From: Ferrovibrio sp.
GTDB taxonomy: Bacteria; Pseudomonadota; Alphaproteobacteria; Ferrovibrionales; Ferrovibrionaceae
Reading direction: 5' to 3'
Length of the DNA: 33,594 nucleotides
Assembly: GCF_025869515.1 (NCBI RefSeq)
Contig: NZ_JAOZVR010000111.1
Location: forward strand, 1-33,594
Below, piece after piece: positions 7,964 to 16,016 of the stretch. A model generated the notes under the pieces. That model had not been told where the DNA came from and did not search any database. It saw only the letters and a list, made by a program, of their open reading frames with translations. The translations under genes were made by a program, and so were the position numbers. The stretch's first letter is position 1. Every line of letters begins with the position of its first letter.

Positions 7964-7999
7964 CGCGTCGGTCTTTCCTCATTGTGAGGCAAAGACGCG
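7964..7999 (-). promoter_or_regulatory. Stem-loop directly upstream of the CoA-transferase alpha ribosome-binding site
   Basis: On the minus strand, CGCGTCTTTGCCTCA pairs through a CAA loop with TGAGGAAAGACCGACGCG: an 11-bp stem with one bulged G, plus an outer CGCG clamp. The 3' foot touches the GGAGGA Shine-Dalgarno of the gene starting at 7950. No T-run follows, so a regulatory leader or an mRNA-protecting structure is more likely than an intrinsic terminator. Function inferred only. Confidence 0.45.
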
Positions 8000-8051
8000 G
8001 GAAAACAACCCCGACCTGTCGGTTGACGCTGCGAAAAAACGTCCGCGGCGG

Positions 8052-8726
8052 CTAGCGCGAGACCATATTCTTGTGTTCCAGCCGGCTGAGCCAGCGCACC
8101 AGCGGCCAGAGCAGCACCAGATAGATGATCGCCGCCAGCACCACCGGCGAGGGATTGAACAGCAGCGCCTGGGCATCGCGCGCCACGCGCAGCAGTTCGG
8201 GCAGCGCGACCACGCTGGCAATCGTGGTCAGCTTGACCACCTCGATGCTGTTGCCGACCAGGTCGGGCAGCACGTTGCGGGTCGCCTGCGGCACGATCAC
8301 GTAAATCAGTGCCTGCAGCCGCGTCAGGCCGGTGGAGCGCGCCGCTTCCATCTGGCCATGTGGCACGCTGAGCAGGCCGGCGCGGAAAATCTCGCCGTAA
8401 TAGCTGGAATTGTTGAGCAGGAAACCGATCGCCACCGCCATCAGCTTGGGGATATCCAGCCCGAGGAAGGGCGTGCCGAAATAGATGAAGATCAGCAGCA
8501 CCAGCGGCGGCAGCGCGCGGAACACATCGACATAGGCGGCAACCAGGAAGCGTATCCAGCGGCTTTCGCTCTGCGTGCCGATCAGCGCCACGATCAGGCC
8601 ACCGACCAGGCCGAGCGGGATCACCAGCGCAGAAAGGCCGAGCGTGACCAGCAGGCCCTGCAGCAGGAAAGGCAGCACCTGCACAAAGACATCGAGGTTA
8701 AAGAAACTGCGCAGCAGGGCATCCAT
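8052..8726 (-). CDS. Polar amino acid ABC transporter permease (HisM/GlnP type)
   Basis: A 224-residue permease of the His/Glu/Gln/Arg family, with an N-terminal membrane segment (LPFLLQGLLVTLGLSALVIP), the characteristic FRALPPLVLLIFIYFG segment, and the EAA loop HGQMEAARSTGLTRLQA followed by VIVPQATRNVLPDLVGNSI. It starts 7 nt after its partner permease and is the last gene of the hydantoinase/carbamoylase/importer operon. The pair forms the inner-membrane channel for the binding protein encoded at 10183-11031. Confidence 0.93.
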   Translation of the reverse strand: MDALLRSFFNLDVFVQVLPFLLQGLLVTLGLSALVIPLGLVGGLIVALIGTQSESRWIRFLVAAYVDVFRALPPLVLLIFIYFGTPFLGLDIPKLMAVAIGFLLNNSSYYGEIFRAGLLSVPHGQMEAARSTGLTRLQALIYVIVPQATRNVLPDLVGNSIEVVKLTTIASVVALPELLRVARDAQALLFNPSPVVLAAIIYLVLLWPLVRWLSRLEHKNMVSR

Positions 8727-8733
8727 CGGCGGC

Positions 8734-9414
8734 CTACACTTTCCACTGCCAGCGGCGTTCGAGCCGGCGGGCGGCCAGCATCACCGGCAGGAACAGCAGC
8801 AAATAGGCAAAGGCAGCCATGGTCAGCGGCGTCGGATTGGCCGACAGGCTGCTGGCCGACTGCGCGTTGTTCAGCACCTCGCTGAGCGCCACCACCGAGC
8901 CGAGCGCGACATTCTTGCTGATGGCGATGACGCGGTTGGTCAGCGGCGGCACGGCGATGCGGAAGGCCTGCGGCAGGATCACCGCGGTCATGGTCTGCCA
9001 CCAGGTGAGCCCGGTGGAGCGCGCCGCTTCCGACTGGCCGCGCGGCAGCGCCAGAATGCCGCCCCACATGCTTTCCTCGGCATAGGCTGCCAGCACCAGG
9101 GTCAGCGTCAGCCACACCGTGGTGAAGGCATTCATCGGCATGCCGATCAGGGGAAAGGCGAAAAAGAAGATGATCATCAGCACCAGCGGCGGCAACGCGC
9201 GCAGGATATCGGCGAAGGCGATGATCAGCAGCGACAGCGGCCGGATCTGCATGGCGCGCAGCACCGCCAGCGCGACGCCGAGCGCCAGACCGCTGACCGC
9301 CACCAGCAGGCCGATGCCGGCGGTGACGCCGAGGCCGCTCAGGATATCGGGCCAGTAGCGGGCCGCCACTTCCAGATTGAAGAAGGTATGGATGAAGCGC
9401 TCGAAGTCGCTCAT
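8734..9414 (-). CDS. Polar amino acid ABC transporter permease (HisQ/GlnP type)
   Basis: A 226-residue permease, paralogue of the next gene. It has LSGLGVTAGIGLLVAVSGLALGVALAV-type first helices, the conserved LRALPPLVLMIIFFFAFP segment and the EAA loop RGQSEAARSTGLTWWQT followed by VILPQAFRIAVPPLTNRVI. The N-terminal FFNLEVAARYWPDIL resembles that of its partner, FFNLDVFVQVLPFLL, consistent with an old tandem duplication. It begins 2 nt after the ATPase stop codon. Confidence 0.93.
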   Translation of the reverse strand: MSDFERFIHTFFNLEVAARYWPDILSGLGVTAGIGLLVAVSGLALGVALAVLRAMQIRPLSLLIIAFADILRALPPLVLMIIFFFAFPLIGMPMNAFTTVWLTLTLVLAAYAEESMWGGILALPRGQSEAARSTGLTWWQTMTAVILPQAFRIAVPPLTNRVIAISKNVALGSVVALSEVLNNAQSASSLSANPTPLTMAAFAYLLLFLPVMLAARRLERRWQWKV

Positions 9415-9416
9415 CG

Positions 9417-10163
9417 TTATTCGGCCGCGTGATAACGTGCCAGGAAGGCCTTGGTGCGCTCGTGCTGCGGCGCGCCGAACACCGCGGCCGGCACACCCTC
9501 CTCCACGATCACGCCGCCATCCATGAAGATGACGCGGTCGGCGGCGGCACGGGCAAACCCCATCTCATGCGTGACCACCAGCATGGTCATGCCGGTCTCG
9601 CGCAGCTGGCGCATCACCTTCAGCACCTCGCCCACCGTTTCGGGGTCGAGCGCGCTGGTCGGTTCGTCGAACAGGATCAGCTTCGGCTCCAGCACGATGG
9701 CACGCGCGATGCCGACACGCTGCGCCTGCCCGCCCGAAAGCTGCGCCGGATAGACCCTTGCCTTGTCGACCAGGCCGACCCGCTCCAGCGCCGCCATGGC
9801 CAGCGTCTCGGCCTCGGCCTTCGACTTGCCCTGCACCTTGCGCAGGGCAAGCGCGACATTGCCGAGTGCCGTGAGATGCGGATAGAGATTGAACTGCTGA
9901 AAAACCATCCCGATATGCTGGCGCACCGTATTGATATCGACATCGGCGCGGGTGATGTCGACACCGTCGACCACCACCTGGCCGCCGGTCGATTCCTCCA
10001 GCCGGTTGCAGCAGCGCAGCATGCTGCTTTTGCCGGAGCCGGATGGCCCGATGACGCAAACCATTTCACCGGGCCAGACCCGCAGGTCGATGCCACGCAA
10101 CACGGAAAGCGAGCCGTAGGCCTTGTGCAGGCCCACGAGCTCCAGAATCGGCGATGGACTCAT
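9417..10163 (-). CDS. Polar amino acid ABC transporter ATP-binding protein (GlnQ/HisP type)
   Basis: A 248-residue ATPase with all motifs intact: Walker [10 protein letters not shown] (39-47), Q-loop [11 protein letters not shown], signature LSGGQAQR (142-149), Walker B LILFDEP (162-168) followed by TSALDPE, and the switch histidine H199 in [10 protein letters not shown]. The THEMGFAR ending and the lack of a TOBE domain place it in the GlnQ/HisP class. It follows the binding-protein gene by 19 nt and precedes the permeases, making a complete importer. Confidence 0.95.
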   Translation of the reverse strand: MSPSPILELVGLHKAYGSLSVLRGIDLRVWPGEMVCVIGPSGSGKSSMLRCCNRLEESTGGQVVVDGVDITRADVDINTVRQHIGMVFQQFNLYPHLTALGNVALALRKVQGKSKAEAETLAMAALERVGLVDKARVYPAQLSGGQAQRVGIARAIVLEPKLILFDEPTSALDPETVGEVLKVMRQLRETGMTMLVVTHEMGFARAAADRVIFMDGGVIVEEGVPAAVFGAPQHERTKAFLARYHAAE

Positions 10164-10182
10164 GACCTCTGCCGGTTGCGGC

Positions 10183-11031
10183 TTACGAGCACTTCAGGGT
10201 CACGGGCGTCGGATCGTAGCCTTCCATGCCCGGAACGCCGTAGCCCGGGGTGATGGTGGCCGCCACCGAACCCGGCTTCGGCTTCTCGCCCAGCCACTTC
10301 TCCACGATCTTGGCCAGCGAGCCGTCCTGCTTCATGCACTTGATCGCCATCGACAGTTCGTTGCGCAGCGGCTTGTCGTCGAGGCGGAAGGCCATCGCCC
10401 AGACCAGGCCGGTGGAGATCACCAGCGTGGCCTTGAGGTCCGGATTCTGCTTCGCCGACCAGGCACTGGAGGTATTGCCCGACATATTGGCATCGGCACG
10501 GCCGGCCAGCACGGCCTGCACTGCATCGGCATTGGTGCCGAAGACATCAAACTTGAAGCCGTATTTCTCGGCATTGGCACGCGCCCAGCTTTCATAGGCC
10601 GAACCCTTGTTAAGGGTGATGGTCTTGCCCTTGAGGTCTTCGACGGTCTTGATATCGGGCGCGCTCTTCTTCTGCACGAAACCGTAATCGGTGTTCAGGT
10701 AGCCGTCGCTGAACAGCATGGTCTTGGAGCGCTCGGGCGTCACCGTCACTGGTGCGATGATGAAATCGTATTTCTTGGCATTCAGGCCGGGGATCAGGGC
10801 GGAGAATTCGGTGCCCTCGATCTCGATCTTCTTGCCGAGCTTCTTGCCCAGTTCCTCGCCAAGATCGATGTTGAAGCCCTGCAGGCCGCCGCCCAGCTTG
10901 GCCATGGCATGCGGCGCGAAAGTGGCGTCGATACCGGTCTTCAGCGTCTGGGCCATCGCCGGCAGGCTGAAAGCGGCAAGCGATGCGGCGGCAACAGCAA
11001 TCAGGCTGTGCTTGATTGTACGATGCGTCAT
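10183..11031 (-). CDS. Periplasmic amino-acid-type solute-binding protein (family 3)
   Basis: A 282-residue secreted protein. It has a Sec signal peptide (basic MTHRTIKH, then [14 protein letters not shown], cleavage after AMA at residue 27). The mature part fits the bacterial family 3 binding proteins: an early TGIDATFAP, the [17 protein letters not shown] segment, [21 protein letters not shown], and [18 protein letters not shown], which is the usual lysine/glycine/serine ligand-domain motif. ATG 11031 is fixed by GGGGG six nt upstream and by the signal peptide. It lies 41 nt downstream of the carbamoylase gene. The operon context points to a hydantoin, an N-carbamoyl amino acid or a product D-amino acid as ligand (inference). 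Confidence 0.93.
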   Translation of the reverse strand: MTHRTIKHSLIAVAAASLAAFSLPAMAQTLKTGIDATFAPHAMAKLGGGLQGFNIDLGEELGKKLGKKIEIEGTEFSALIPGLNAKKYDFIIAPVTVTPERSKTMLFSDGYLNTDYGFVQKKSAPDIKTVEDLKGKTITLNKGSAYESWARANAEKYGFKFDVFGTNADAVQAVLAGRADANMSGNTSSAWSAKQNPDLKATLVISTGLVWAMAFRLDDKPLRNELSMAIKCMKQDGSLAKIVEKWLGEKPKPGSVAATITPGYGVPGMEGYDPTPVTLKCS

Positions 11032-11072
11032 GAAAACCCCCTGGTTTGTGGCAGTCGATTGAACGGAAAACG

Positions 11073-12023
11073 TCATTCTGGCGGCCTGCCGAGCGGCGCA
11101 CCGGCTCCGGTGCGCTCGACGATCAGGCCGTAATGTTCGGGCCGGCGGTGCTTGGCAAAATTGAAAACATGCTCGCGGAAGGTCTCGCCCAGCGCCAAGT
11201 CGGCATTGGTGAAGATCAATTCGTCATCTTCGCCCTGGGCCTGGGCGACGATCTCGCCGGTCGGCGCCACGATGGCCGAGCCGCCGATCATGTGGAAACC
11301 GTCTTCCTTGCCGCATTTGGCCGCAGCCGCAACCCAGATTCCGTTCTGGTAGGCGTTGCCCTGCAGCGAGAGCAGATGATGGAACATCCGCAGATGCGGT
11401 GGCTCGCTCCAGTGGATGTTCCAGCTCGGCGTGTTGTAGCCCAGCGCGACGATCTCGGCGCTCTGCAGGCCCATGACGCGATAGGTTTCGGCCCAGCGAC
11501 GGTCGTTGCAGATGCACATGCCGATGCGGGCGCCGAGCGTTTCCCAGACCATGAAGCCCTCGTTGCCGACCTCGAAGAATTTCTTCTCCAGATGCTGGAA
11601 CGGCGCCGTGGGAATGTGATGCGAATGGCCCGGCAGGTGGATTTTGCGGTAGCGGCCGACGATCCTGGCCGTCTCGTCAGTCAGGATCGAGGTATTGAAG
11701 CGGCGGCCATCCGGCGTCAGTTCGGCATAGCCGAGATAGAAGCCGATGCCGAATTCGGCGGCGAGATCGAACAGCGGCTTGGTTTCCGGTCCCGGCATAC
11801 TGCGCTCGAAGAAACGTTCCACCGCCTCCTCTTCGCTCATCCAGTAGCGCGGGAAAAAGGTGGTAAGCGCCAGTTCGGGAAACACCACGAATTTGGCACC
11901 GCGTGCATGCGCCTCGCGCAGCAGCGCGATCAGGCGCTTGACCACCGCCGCGCGGCTGTCGGCCAGATTGATCGGCCCGAGCTGGGCGACGGCCAGGCCG
12001 TAGGGGCGTTTCAGCGTACTCAT
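11073..12023 (-). CDS. N-carbamoyl-D-amino acid hydrolase (D-carbamoylase)
   Basis: A 316-residue nitrilase-superfamily enzyme that converts N-carbamoyl-D-amino acids to D-amino acids, CO2 and ammonia. The catalytic triad is visible as E50 in FPELALTTFFPR, K127 in RKIHLPGH and C172 in CNDRRW. The overall layout agrees closely with the well-known Agrobacterium D-carbamoylase as I remember it, including MPGPETKPLF, GYAEL, HLEKKFFEVG, GYNTPSWN and EHVFNFAKHRRPEHYGL. Its ATG overlaps the hydantoinase stop in an ATGA, so the two enzymes of the hydantoinase process are translationally coupled. It is not a beta-ureidopropionase by motif pattern. Cytoplasmic. Confidence 0.93.
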   Translation of the reverse strand: MSTLKRPYGLAVAQLGPINLADSRAAVVKRLIALLREAHARGAKFVVFPELALTTFFPRYWMSEEEAVERFFERSMPGPETKPLFDLAAEFGIGFYLGYAELTPDGRRFNTSILTDETARIVGRYRKIHLPGHSHHIPTAPFQHLEKKFFEVGNEGFMVWETLGARIGMCICNDRRWAETYRVMGLQSAEIVALGYNTPSWNIHWSEPPHLRMFHHLLSLQGNAYQNGIWVAAAAKCGKEDGFHMIGGSAIVAPTGEIVAQAQGEDDELIFTNADLALGETFREHVFNFAKHRRPEHYGLIVERTGAGAPLGRPPE

Positions 12024-13486
12024 TTCATGCCAACCAGACTGCGCAGCATCTGCCGCGCCACGGCAGCCGAAATCCCGGTCGGATTGGCCAGCATGTCGGA
12101 CGGCTTGCGCTTGAGGAACTGACCCGAACCGCGTTCGGCATTCAGCGTGTTGTTTTCGACCACCACGCGGCCGCGATTGATCACGATCTCCGGCCAGCCC
12201 TTGAGCTTGCGGCCCTCATAGGGCGTGTAGCCGACATTGTCGTGCAGCATGCCGGTAGTGACGGTAACCTCGCGCTCGGGATTCCAGATGCCAATATCGG
12301 CATCGGCACCCACGGCAATCATACCCTTGCGACCGGAAAGGCCATACATGGCGGCATGGTTGGTGGCGGTCAGCGCCACGAATTCCTGGATGGTGATGCG
12401 TCCGGCCATGAAGCCTTCGGAGAACAGCAGCGGCATACGCAGCTCCAGCCCCGGCACGCCATTGGCCATGTCCTTGAACGTGGTGGCATCGCCCTTGGGC
12501 AGCTTGCCGGTCTTGTCGAAACGATATGGCGCATGGTCCGACGAATAGGTCAGCAGTGTGCCGTCCTTCATGCCGGCCCAGACGGCCTCCTGCGATTCCT
12601 TGTCGCGCGGCGGCGGCGAGCAGCAGAACATCGCCCCGTCCAGCCCGTTGCGGTCGAGATCTTCCGCCGTGAGGAACAGATATTGCGGGCAAGTCTCGGC
12701 ATAAACGGCGGCGCCGCGCGTCTTGGCATTGCGGATGGTATGGATGGCTTCCTGGCCCGAGACATGCACGATCAGCAAAGGCACGCCGAGCAGACGGGAG
12801 AGCGCGATGGCGCGGTTGGTCGCCTCGGCTTCGGCCAGCGGGTCATGCGCCACGGCATGGTATTTCGGCGCCGTATGACCCTGCTCCAGCAGGCGATGCG
12901 CCAGCCAGCGGATCATGTCGTGGTTTTCGGCATGCACCATCACCAGGGCCTGCTCGCGCGCCGCCACGGCCAGCACATCGAGCAGCTGGTGATCGTCGAG
13001 CTTCAGCTTGTCGTAGGTCATATAGACCTTGAGCGAGGTGATGCCCTCGCGGATCGCCGCCGGCAGATCAGTGTTGAGCGCCGTATCGTCAGGATTGGCG
13101 AGGATCAGGTGGAAACCGTAATCGATCACCGCCTTTTCACGCGCACGCTTGGCGTAATCAGCGACAACTTCGGGGATTTTCATGTCGCGGTGCTGCGCCG
13201 CAAACGGGATGATCGTGGTGGTACCGCCGAAGGCAGCCGAAACCGTGGCGGAATAGAAGTCGTCGGCGCACATCAGGCCCATACCCGACAGCTGCTCGAC
13301 ATGGCAGTGACTGTCGATGCCGCCCGGCAAGACCCAGCGCCCGGCGGCGTCGATCTCGCGCTGGCCCGGCGCGAGGGATTGCCCCATGGCGGCAATGATG
13401 CCGTCGCGAATGCCGATATCGGCCTCGAAGACTTCGGCTGCGGTGGCGACGCGACCGTTACGCACCACCAGATCGAATTCCGCCAT
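12020..13486 (-). CDS. hydA: D-hydantoinase / dihydropyrimidinase
   Basis: A 488-residue metal-dependent amidohydrolase that opens 5-substituted hydantoins or dihydropyrimidines to N-carbamoyl amino acids. The binuclear zinc site is complete: H60 and H62 (IDSHCHVE), the carbamylated lysine K153 (SLKVYMTYD), H185 (VHAEN), H241 (HVSG) and D317 (SSDHAP). The first histidine motif reads S-H-C-H rather than the common V-H-T-H, as in a subgroup of proteobacterial hydantoinases. ATG 13486 with GAGG upstream is preferred over a GTG three codons earlier. Partnering with a D-carbamoylase (overlapping genes) and racemases favours hydantoin utilisation rather than pyrimidine breakdown. It is the first gene of the 13486-8052 operon. 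Confidence 0.93.
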   Translation of the reverse strand: MAEFDLVVRNGRVATAAEVFEADIGIRDGIIAAMGQSLAPGQREIDAAGRWVLPGGIDSHCHVEQLSGMGLMCADDFYSATVSAAFGGTTTIIPFAAQHRDMKIPEVVADYAKRAREKAVIDYGFHLILANPDDTALNTDLPAAIREGITSLKVYMTYDKLKLDDHQLLDVLAVAAREQALVMVHAENHDMIRWLAHRLLEQGHTAPKYHAVAHDPLAEAEATNRAIALSRLLGVPLLIVHVSGQEAIHTIRNAKTRGAAVYAETCPQYLFLTAEDLDRNGLDGAMFCCSPPPRDKESQEAVWAGMKDGTLLTYSSDHAPYRFDKTGKLPKGDATTFKDMANGVPGLELRMPLLFSEGFMAGRITIQEFVALTATNHAAMYGLSGRKGMIAVGADADIGIWNPEREVTVTTGMLHDNVGYTPYEGRKLKGWPEIVINRGRVVVENNTLNAERGSGQFLKRKPSDMLANPTGISAAVARQMLRSLVGMK

Positions 13487-13568
13487 ACGCCTCACTCATC
13501 CGTTTACGCAAATGCAATGCGGAAAGTTTCGCAATGCAGCACCAGAATGTCGCATGCCGGTTTGTCAT

Positions 13569-13595
13569 CCGCCCTTAACACGATGTTAAGGGCGG
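13569..13595. promoter_or_regulatory. Perfect 12-bp inverted repeat, LysR-box-like operator upstream of hydantoinase
   Basis: CCGCCCTTAACA-CGA-TGTTAAGGGCGG, in the 113-bp gap between the LysR gene and the hydantoinase gene. Its core TAACACGATGTTA (13576-13588) is a T-N11-A LysR-type motif, centred about 96 bp upstream of the hydantoinase ATG. It also begins 4 nt after the LysR stop codon, so it could act as a hairpin at the end of the LysR mRNA, but no T-run follows on either strand. The near-identical core at 14602-14614 supports the operator reading. Confidence 0.65.
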
Positions 13596-13599
13596 ACCG

Positions 13600-14538
13600 T
13601 CAGTGCCGCAGAGAACTGCCAGCTTCCGCATCGAGCAGAGAAAACCCGTTCAGCGCCATCAGCTTGCGCAGGATATCGACAAATCCCTGGGCGAGCTGCG
13701 ACAGCGGTTCGAAGCGCAGAAAAGCCAGGTTCGCTGTCATCACCGGTGCATCCTGGACAGCGCAGGCGACCAGATGGCCATTCGGCCAGTTGTGCAGCGA
13801 GAATTCGTCGATCAGCGCGATGCCGGCGCCAGCCTGAGACAGCGCACAGGCGCTTTGCGGCGAACCGACCTCGATGGTGGTCCGCAATGGTTCGCCGGCG
13901 GCATCATACATCGACGCCACCATGCGGCCGTATGGGCTTTCGCGATCATAGCTGATCAGCGGATAAGGCCGCAGATCGGTCAATGACAGCGGCCCCTTGC
14001 GCTGCGCCAGCGGATGATCCTCCGGGCAGACGCAGACGATACGGCTCTGGCCCAGCGGCTTGGTTTCGAGATTGGGGTGCTCGATCGGCGTGCTGATGAT
14101 GCCGATATCGGCCTGGTGGTTCAGCAGACGGTCCTGCAGCGGCGCATAATTGAGGAAATTGAAGGTGACCCTGGCATCGGTATAGCGCGCGCAGAGGCCG
14201 GCGATTGCCTGCGGAATCAGCACATGGCCGATACTTGGGCTGGACACGACATGCAGCACGCCCTGGCGCCGCTCCGCCAATGAATGCGCCACCTCGTTGA
14301 CGCGCTGCACGCCCAGATAGACATGGTCGACCTCGCGGAACAGACGTTTCGCCTCCGGGGTTGCATAAAGCCGGCCCTTGATGCGCTCGAATAGCGGAAA
14401 ACCGACCCGCGTCTCGGTATAAGACAGCAGGCGACTGACAGCGGGCTGCGAAACATGCAGCACCTTCGAGGCACCACTGATCGACCCCGTGCTCATCACG
14501 GCACGAAACACTTCGATCTGCCGGAGATTCAATGACAT
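13600..14538 (-). CDS. LysR family transcriptional regulator
   Basis: A 312-residue regulator. The N-terminal winged helix-turn-helix (3-62) reads LNLRQIEVFRAVMSTGSISGA, then HVSQPAVSRLL, followed by the R-x-G-x-x-LFER continuation typical of LysR proteins. The rest is a two-lobed periplasmic-binding-like effector domain. ATG 14538 is chosen because GGGAG sits about nine nt upstream and the family usually starts a few residues before LRQ; longer frames add an unconserved leader. It is divergent from the racemase operon and upstream of the hydantoinase operon. Similar T-N11-A motifs lie in both flanking gaps, so it is the likely local regulator of both. The effector is probably a hydantoin, N-carbamoyl amino acid or product (inference). 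Confidence 0.93.
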   Translation of the reverse strand: MSLNLRQIEVFRAVMSTGSISGASKVLHVSQPAVSRLLSYTETRVGFPLFERIKGRLYATPEAKRLFREVDHVYLGVQRVNEVAHSLAERRQGVLHVVSSPSIGHVLIPQAIAGLCARYTDARVTFNFLNYAPLQDRLLNHQADIGIISTPIEHPNLETKPLGQSRIVCVCPEDHPLAQRKGPLSLTDLRPYPLISYDRESPYGRMVASMYDAAGEPLRTTIEVGSPQSACALSQAGAGIALIDEFSLHNWPNGHLVACAVQDAPVMTANLAFLRFEPLSQLAQGFVDILRKLMALNGFSLLDAEAGSSLRH

Positions 14539-14601
14539 GTCCGTCGCTCCCTGTTCGTTTTTATCGGCCATCGCATGATGCACCGAAATCGGGCAGGTCC
14601 A

Positions 14602-14614
14602 TAACACGGCGTTA
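14602..14614. promoter_or_regulatory. LysR-box-like site in the lysR/racemase divergent promoter
   Basis: TAACACGGCGTTA, a T-N11-A motif followed by AGGGC. Over 18 bp (TAACACGnnGTTAAGGGC) it matches the palindrome at 13576-13593 at 16 positions. It lies about 70 bp upstream of the LysR ATG and about 100 bp upstream of the racemase ATG, the usual place for a LysR recognition site in a divergent promoter. Confidence 0.65.
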
Positions 14615-14646
14615 AGGGCTGCGGACAAATAAGCAAGGAGCATGCC

Positions 14647-14730
14647 ATGGGCTGCAGGCTTAGACTGCAGCCGACTGCACGGACCGCCTTGCTGATCGGG
14701 AAAACGCCATGGCCTCCACCGTTCTTGTGA
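14647..14730 (+). CDS. Possible 27-codon leader ORF overlapping the racemase start
   Basis: AAGGAG (14635-14640) stands six nt before ATG 14647, an almost ideal ribosome-binding arrangement. The frame gives a 27-residue peptide ending at TGA 14728-14730, overlapping the racemase start (14709) in another frame. The racemase ATG itself has only a weak GGGAAAA upstream, so translation of the leader could deliver ribosomes to it. The peptide has no recognisable similarity, and chance is a real possibility at this length. Confidence 0.25.
   Translation: MGCRLRLQPTARTALLIGKTPWPPPFL
14650..14672. repeat. 8-bp inverted repeat in the racemase leader
   Basis: GGCTGCAG-GCTTAGA-CTGCAGCC, perfect arms with a 7-nt spacer, 37 bp before the racemase ATG and inside the possible leader ORF. 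It could be an mRNA hairpin or a second protein-binding site near the transcription start. Confidence 0.5.
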
Positions 14731-15368
14731 TCAATCCGAATTCCAACGAAGCCGTCACCGCCGGCATCGATGCGGCGCTGGAGCCGCTACGCATGGCCGG
14801 CGGCCCTTCCTTACGCAGCCTGACGCTGAAAGAAGGCCCGGCCGGCATCCAGACCCAGCAGGATGTCGAATCCGTCGCCCTGCCACTGGCGCGCCTCGCC
14901 AAATCGCTGGAAGCCGAAGCCGGCGCTTTCGTGATCGCCTGCTTCAGCGATCCCGGCCTGCATGTGGTGCGCGAAACGGTGAAGAAGCCGGTGCTTGGCA
15001 TCGCCGAATGCGGCGTGCTGACGGCACTCACGCTGGGCCAGAATTTCGGCGTGATCGCCATTCTGGACGGTTCGATCCCGCGCCATCTGCGCCTCTGGGG
15101 CGCCATGGGCGTCACCGACCGGCTGGCCGGCGAACTGGCCATCGGCATGGGCGTGGCCGAACTGGCCGACAAGGAACGCACGCTCACCCGCATGGTGGCA
15201 GTGGGCAAACGGCTGCGCGACGAGAAACAGGCACACAGCATCGTGATGGGCTGCGCCGGCATGGCCGCCTTCCGCGCCCCCCTGCAGGATGCGCTCGGTA
15301 TTCCCGTGGTGGAACCGACCCAGGCGGCTGCCGTGATGGCACTCGGTCGCGTGCGGCTGGGCTGGTAA
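14709..15368 (+). CDS. Asp/Glu/hydantoin racemase family protein (both cysteines present)
   Basis: A 219-residue Asp/Glu racemase superfamily protein, most like hydantoin racemases. It carries the INPNSN motif (8-13), the first catalytic cysteine C78 in ACFSDPG and the second C182 in MGCAGM, so a two-base racemase mechanism is possible. In context it probably interconverts the enantiomers of 5-substituted hydantoins, feeding the D-specific hydantoinase encoded on the other side of the LysR gene. Other members of the superfamily are maleate isomerases, allantoin racemases and arylmalonate decarboxylases, so the substrate is inferred. It is the first gene of a five-gene plus-strand operon, and the flavin-reductase gene follows after 6 nt. 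Confidence 0.9.
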   Translation: MASTVLVINPNSNEAVTAGIDAALEPLRMAGGPSLRSLTLKEGPAGIQTQQDVESVALPLARLAKSLEAEAGAFVIACFSDPGLHVVRETVKKPVLGIAECGVLTALTLGQNFGVIAILDGSIPRHLRLWGAMGVTDRLAGELAIGMGVAELADKERTLTRMVAVGKRLRDEKQAHSIVMGCAGMAAFRAPLQDALGIPVVEPTQAAAVMALGRVRLGW

Positions 15369-15374
15369 GCCGGC

Positions 15375-16016
15375 ATGGATTTCTCTGCCGCCGACCTGTC
15401 GCCGGATCGCGTCTACAAACTGCTGGTCAGCACGGTGATGCCGCGCCCGATCGCACTGGTCTCGACGCTGAATGCCGATGGCATCGCCAATGCAGCACCA
15501 TTCAGCTTCTTCAATGTATTCAGCAATGCACCGCCGCTGCTGGTGATCGGCATCGAGGGCAACAAGCGCGAGGATGGCCGCCCCTACAAGGATACTGCGC
15601 GCAACATCGCCGAACGCGGCGAATTCGTGGTCAACCTGGTCAGTCATGCGATTGTCGAACCGATGGTGATCTGCGCCATCGACTTCCCCGATGGCGTGAA
15701 CGAGATCGCCGAGGCAGGCCTGACCACGGCGCCGTCGAAGCAGATCGCCGTGCCGCGCATCGCGGAATCTCCGGTCAGTTTCGAATGTCGGACCTTCAAC
15801 ATCGTGGACCTGCCGTATAATCGCAAACTGGTGACGGGCGAAATCCTGCACCTGCATATCCGCGATGGCCTGATCGACGACAAGCTGCATGTCGATGCCG
15901 GTGGCCTCGACCTAGTCGGCCGCATGCATGGCTCGGCCTGGTACAGCACGACGCGCGACCGTTTCGAGGCGCCGCGCATGACGGTCGCCGAATGGCAGGC
16001 CAAGAAAAAATCATGA
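15375..16016 (+). CDS. Flavin reductase-like (FMN-binding split barrel) protein
   Basis: A 213-residue protein of the flavin reductase-like/DIM6-NTAB group. The hallmark N-terminal run is MPRPIALVST (22-31), followed by NAAPFSFFNVFSNAPPLLVIGI, which forms the FMN site, and by DTARNIAERGEFVVNLV. Its role may be an FMN reductase for a monooxygenase or an FMN-dependent oxidoreductase, but no FMN monooxygenase gene is seen in the window. Its stop overlaps the ATG of the next gene (ATGA), suggesting coupled expression with the FAD-linked dehydrogenase. Substrate unknown. Confidence 0.88.
   Translation: MDFSAADLSPDRVYKLLVSTVMPRPIALVSTLNADGIANAAPFSFFNVFSNAPPLLVIGIEGNKREDGRPYKDTARNIAERGEFVVNLVSHAIVEPMVICAIDFPDGVNEIAEAGLTTAPSKQIAVPRIAESPVSFECRTFNIVDLPYNRKLVTGEILHLHIRDGLIDDKLHVDAGGLDLVGRMHGSAWYSTTRDRFEAPRMTVAEWQAKKKS

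Noticed and set aside
10601..10615. ACCCTTGTTAAGGGT inverted repeat containing GTTAAGGG, resembling half of the LysR-box motif
   Set aside because: It lies inside the binding-protein gene, where it encodes the conserved LNKGS segment, and it lacks the TAACACG half.
12020..13486. Annotation as pyrimidine-catabolism dihydropyrimidinase with beta-ureidopropionase as partner
   Set aside because: The overlapping partner is a D-carbamoylase by its motifs and racemases are nearby; no dihydropyrimidine dehydrogenase genes are present. Dual activity remains possible.
13569..13595. Reading the 12-bp palindrome as an intrinsic terminator of lysR
   Set aside because: No T-run follows on either strand, and a near copy of its core occurs in the other lysR-flanking gap, where no gene ends; the operator reading explains both, though a dual role cannot be excluded.
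12242..13837. A 531-codon plus-strand frame opposite the hydantoinase gene
   Set aside because: It runs through the hydantoinase metal-site codons in antisense and through the intergenic operator into the LysR gene; composition is typical of a shadow frame.
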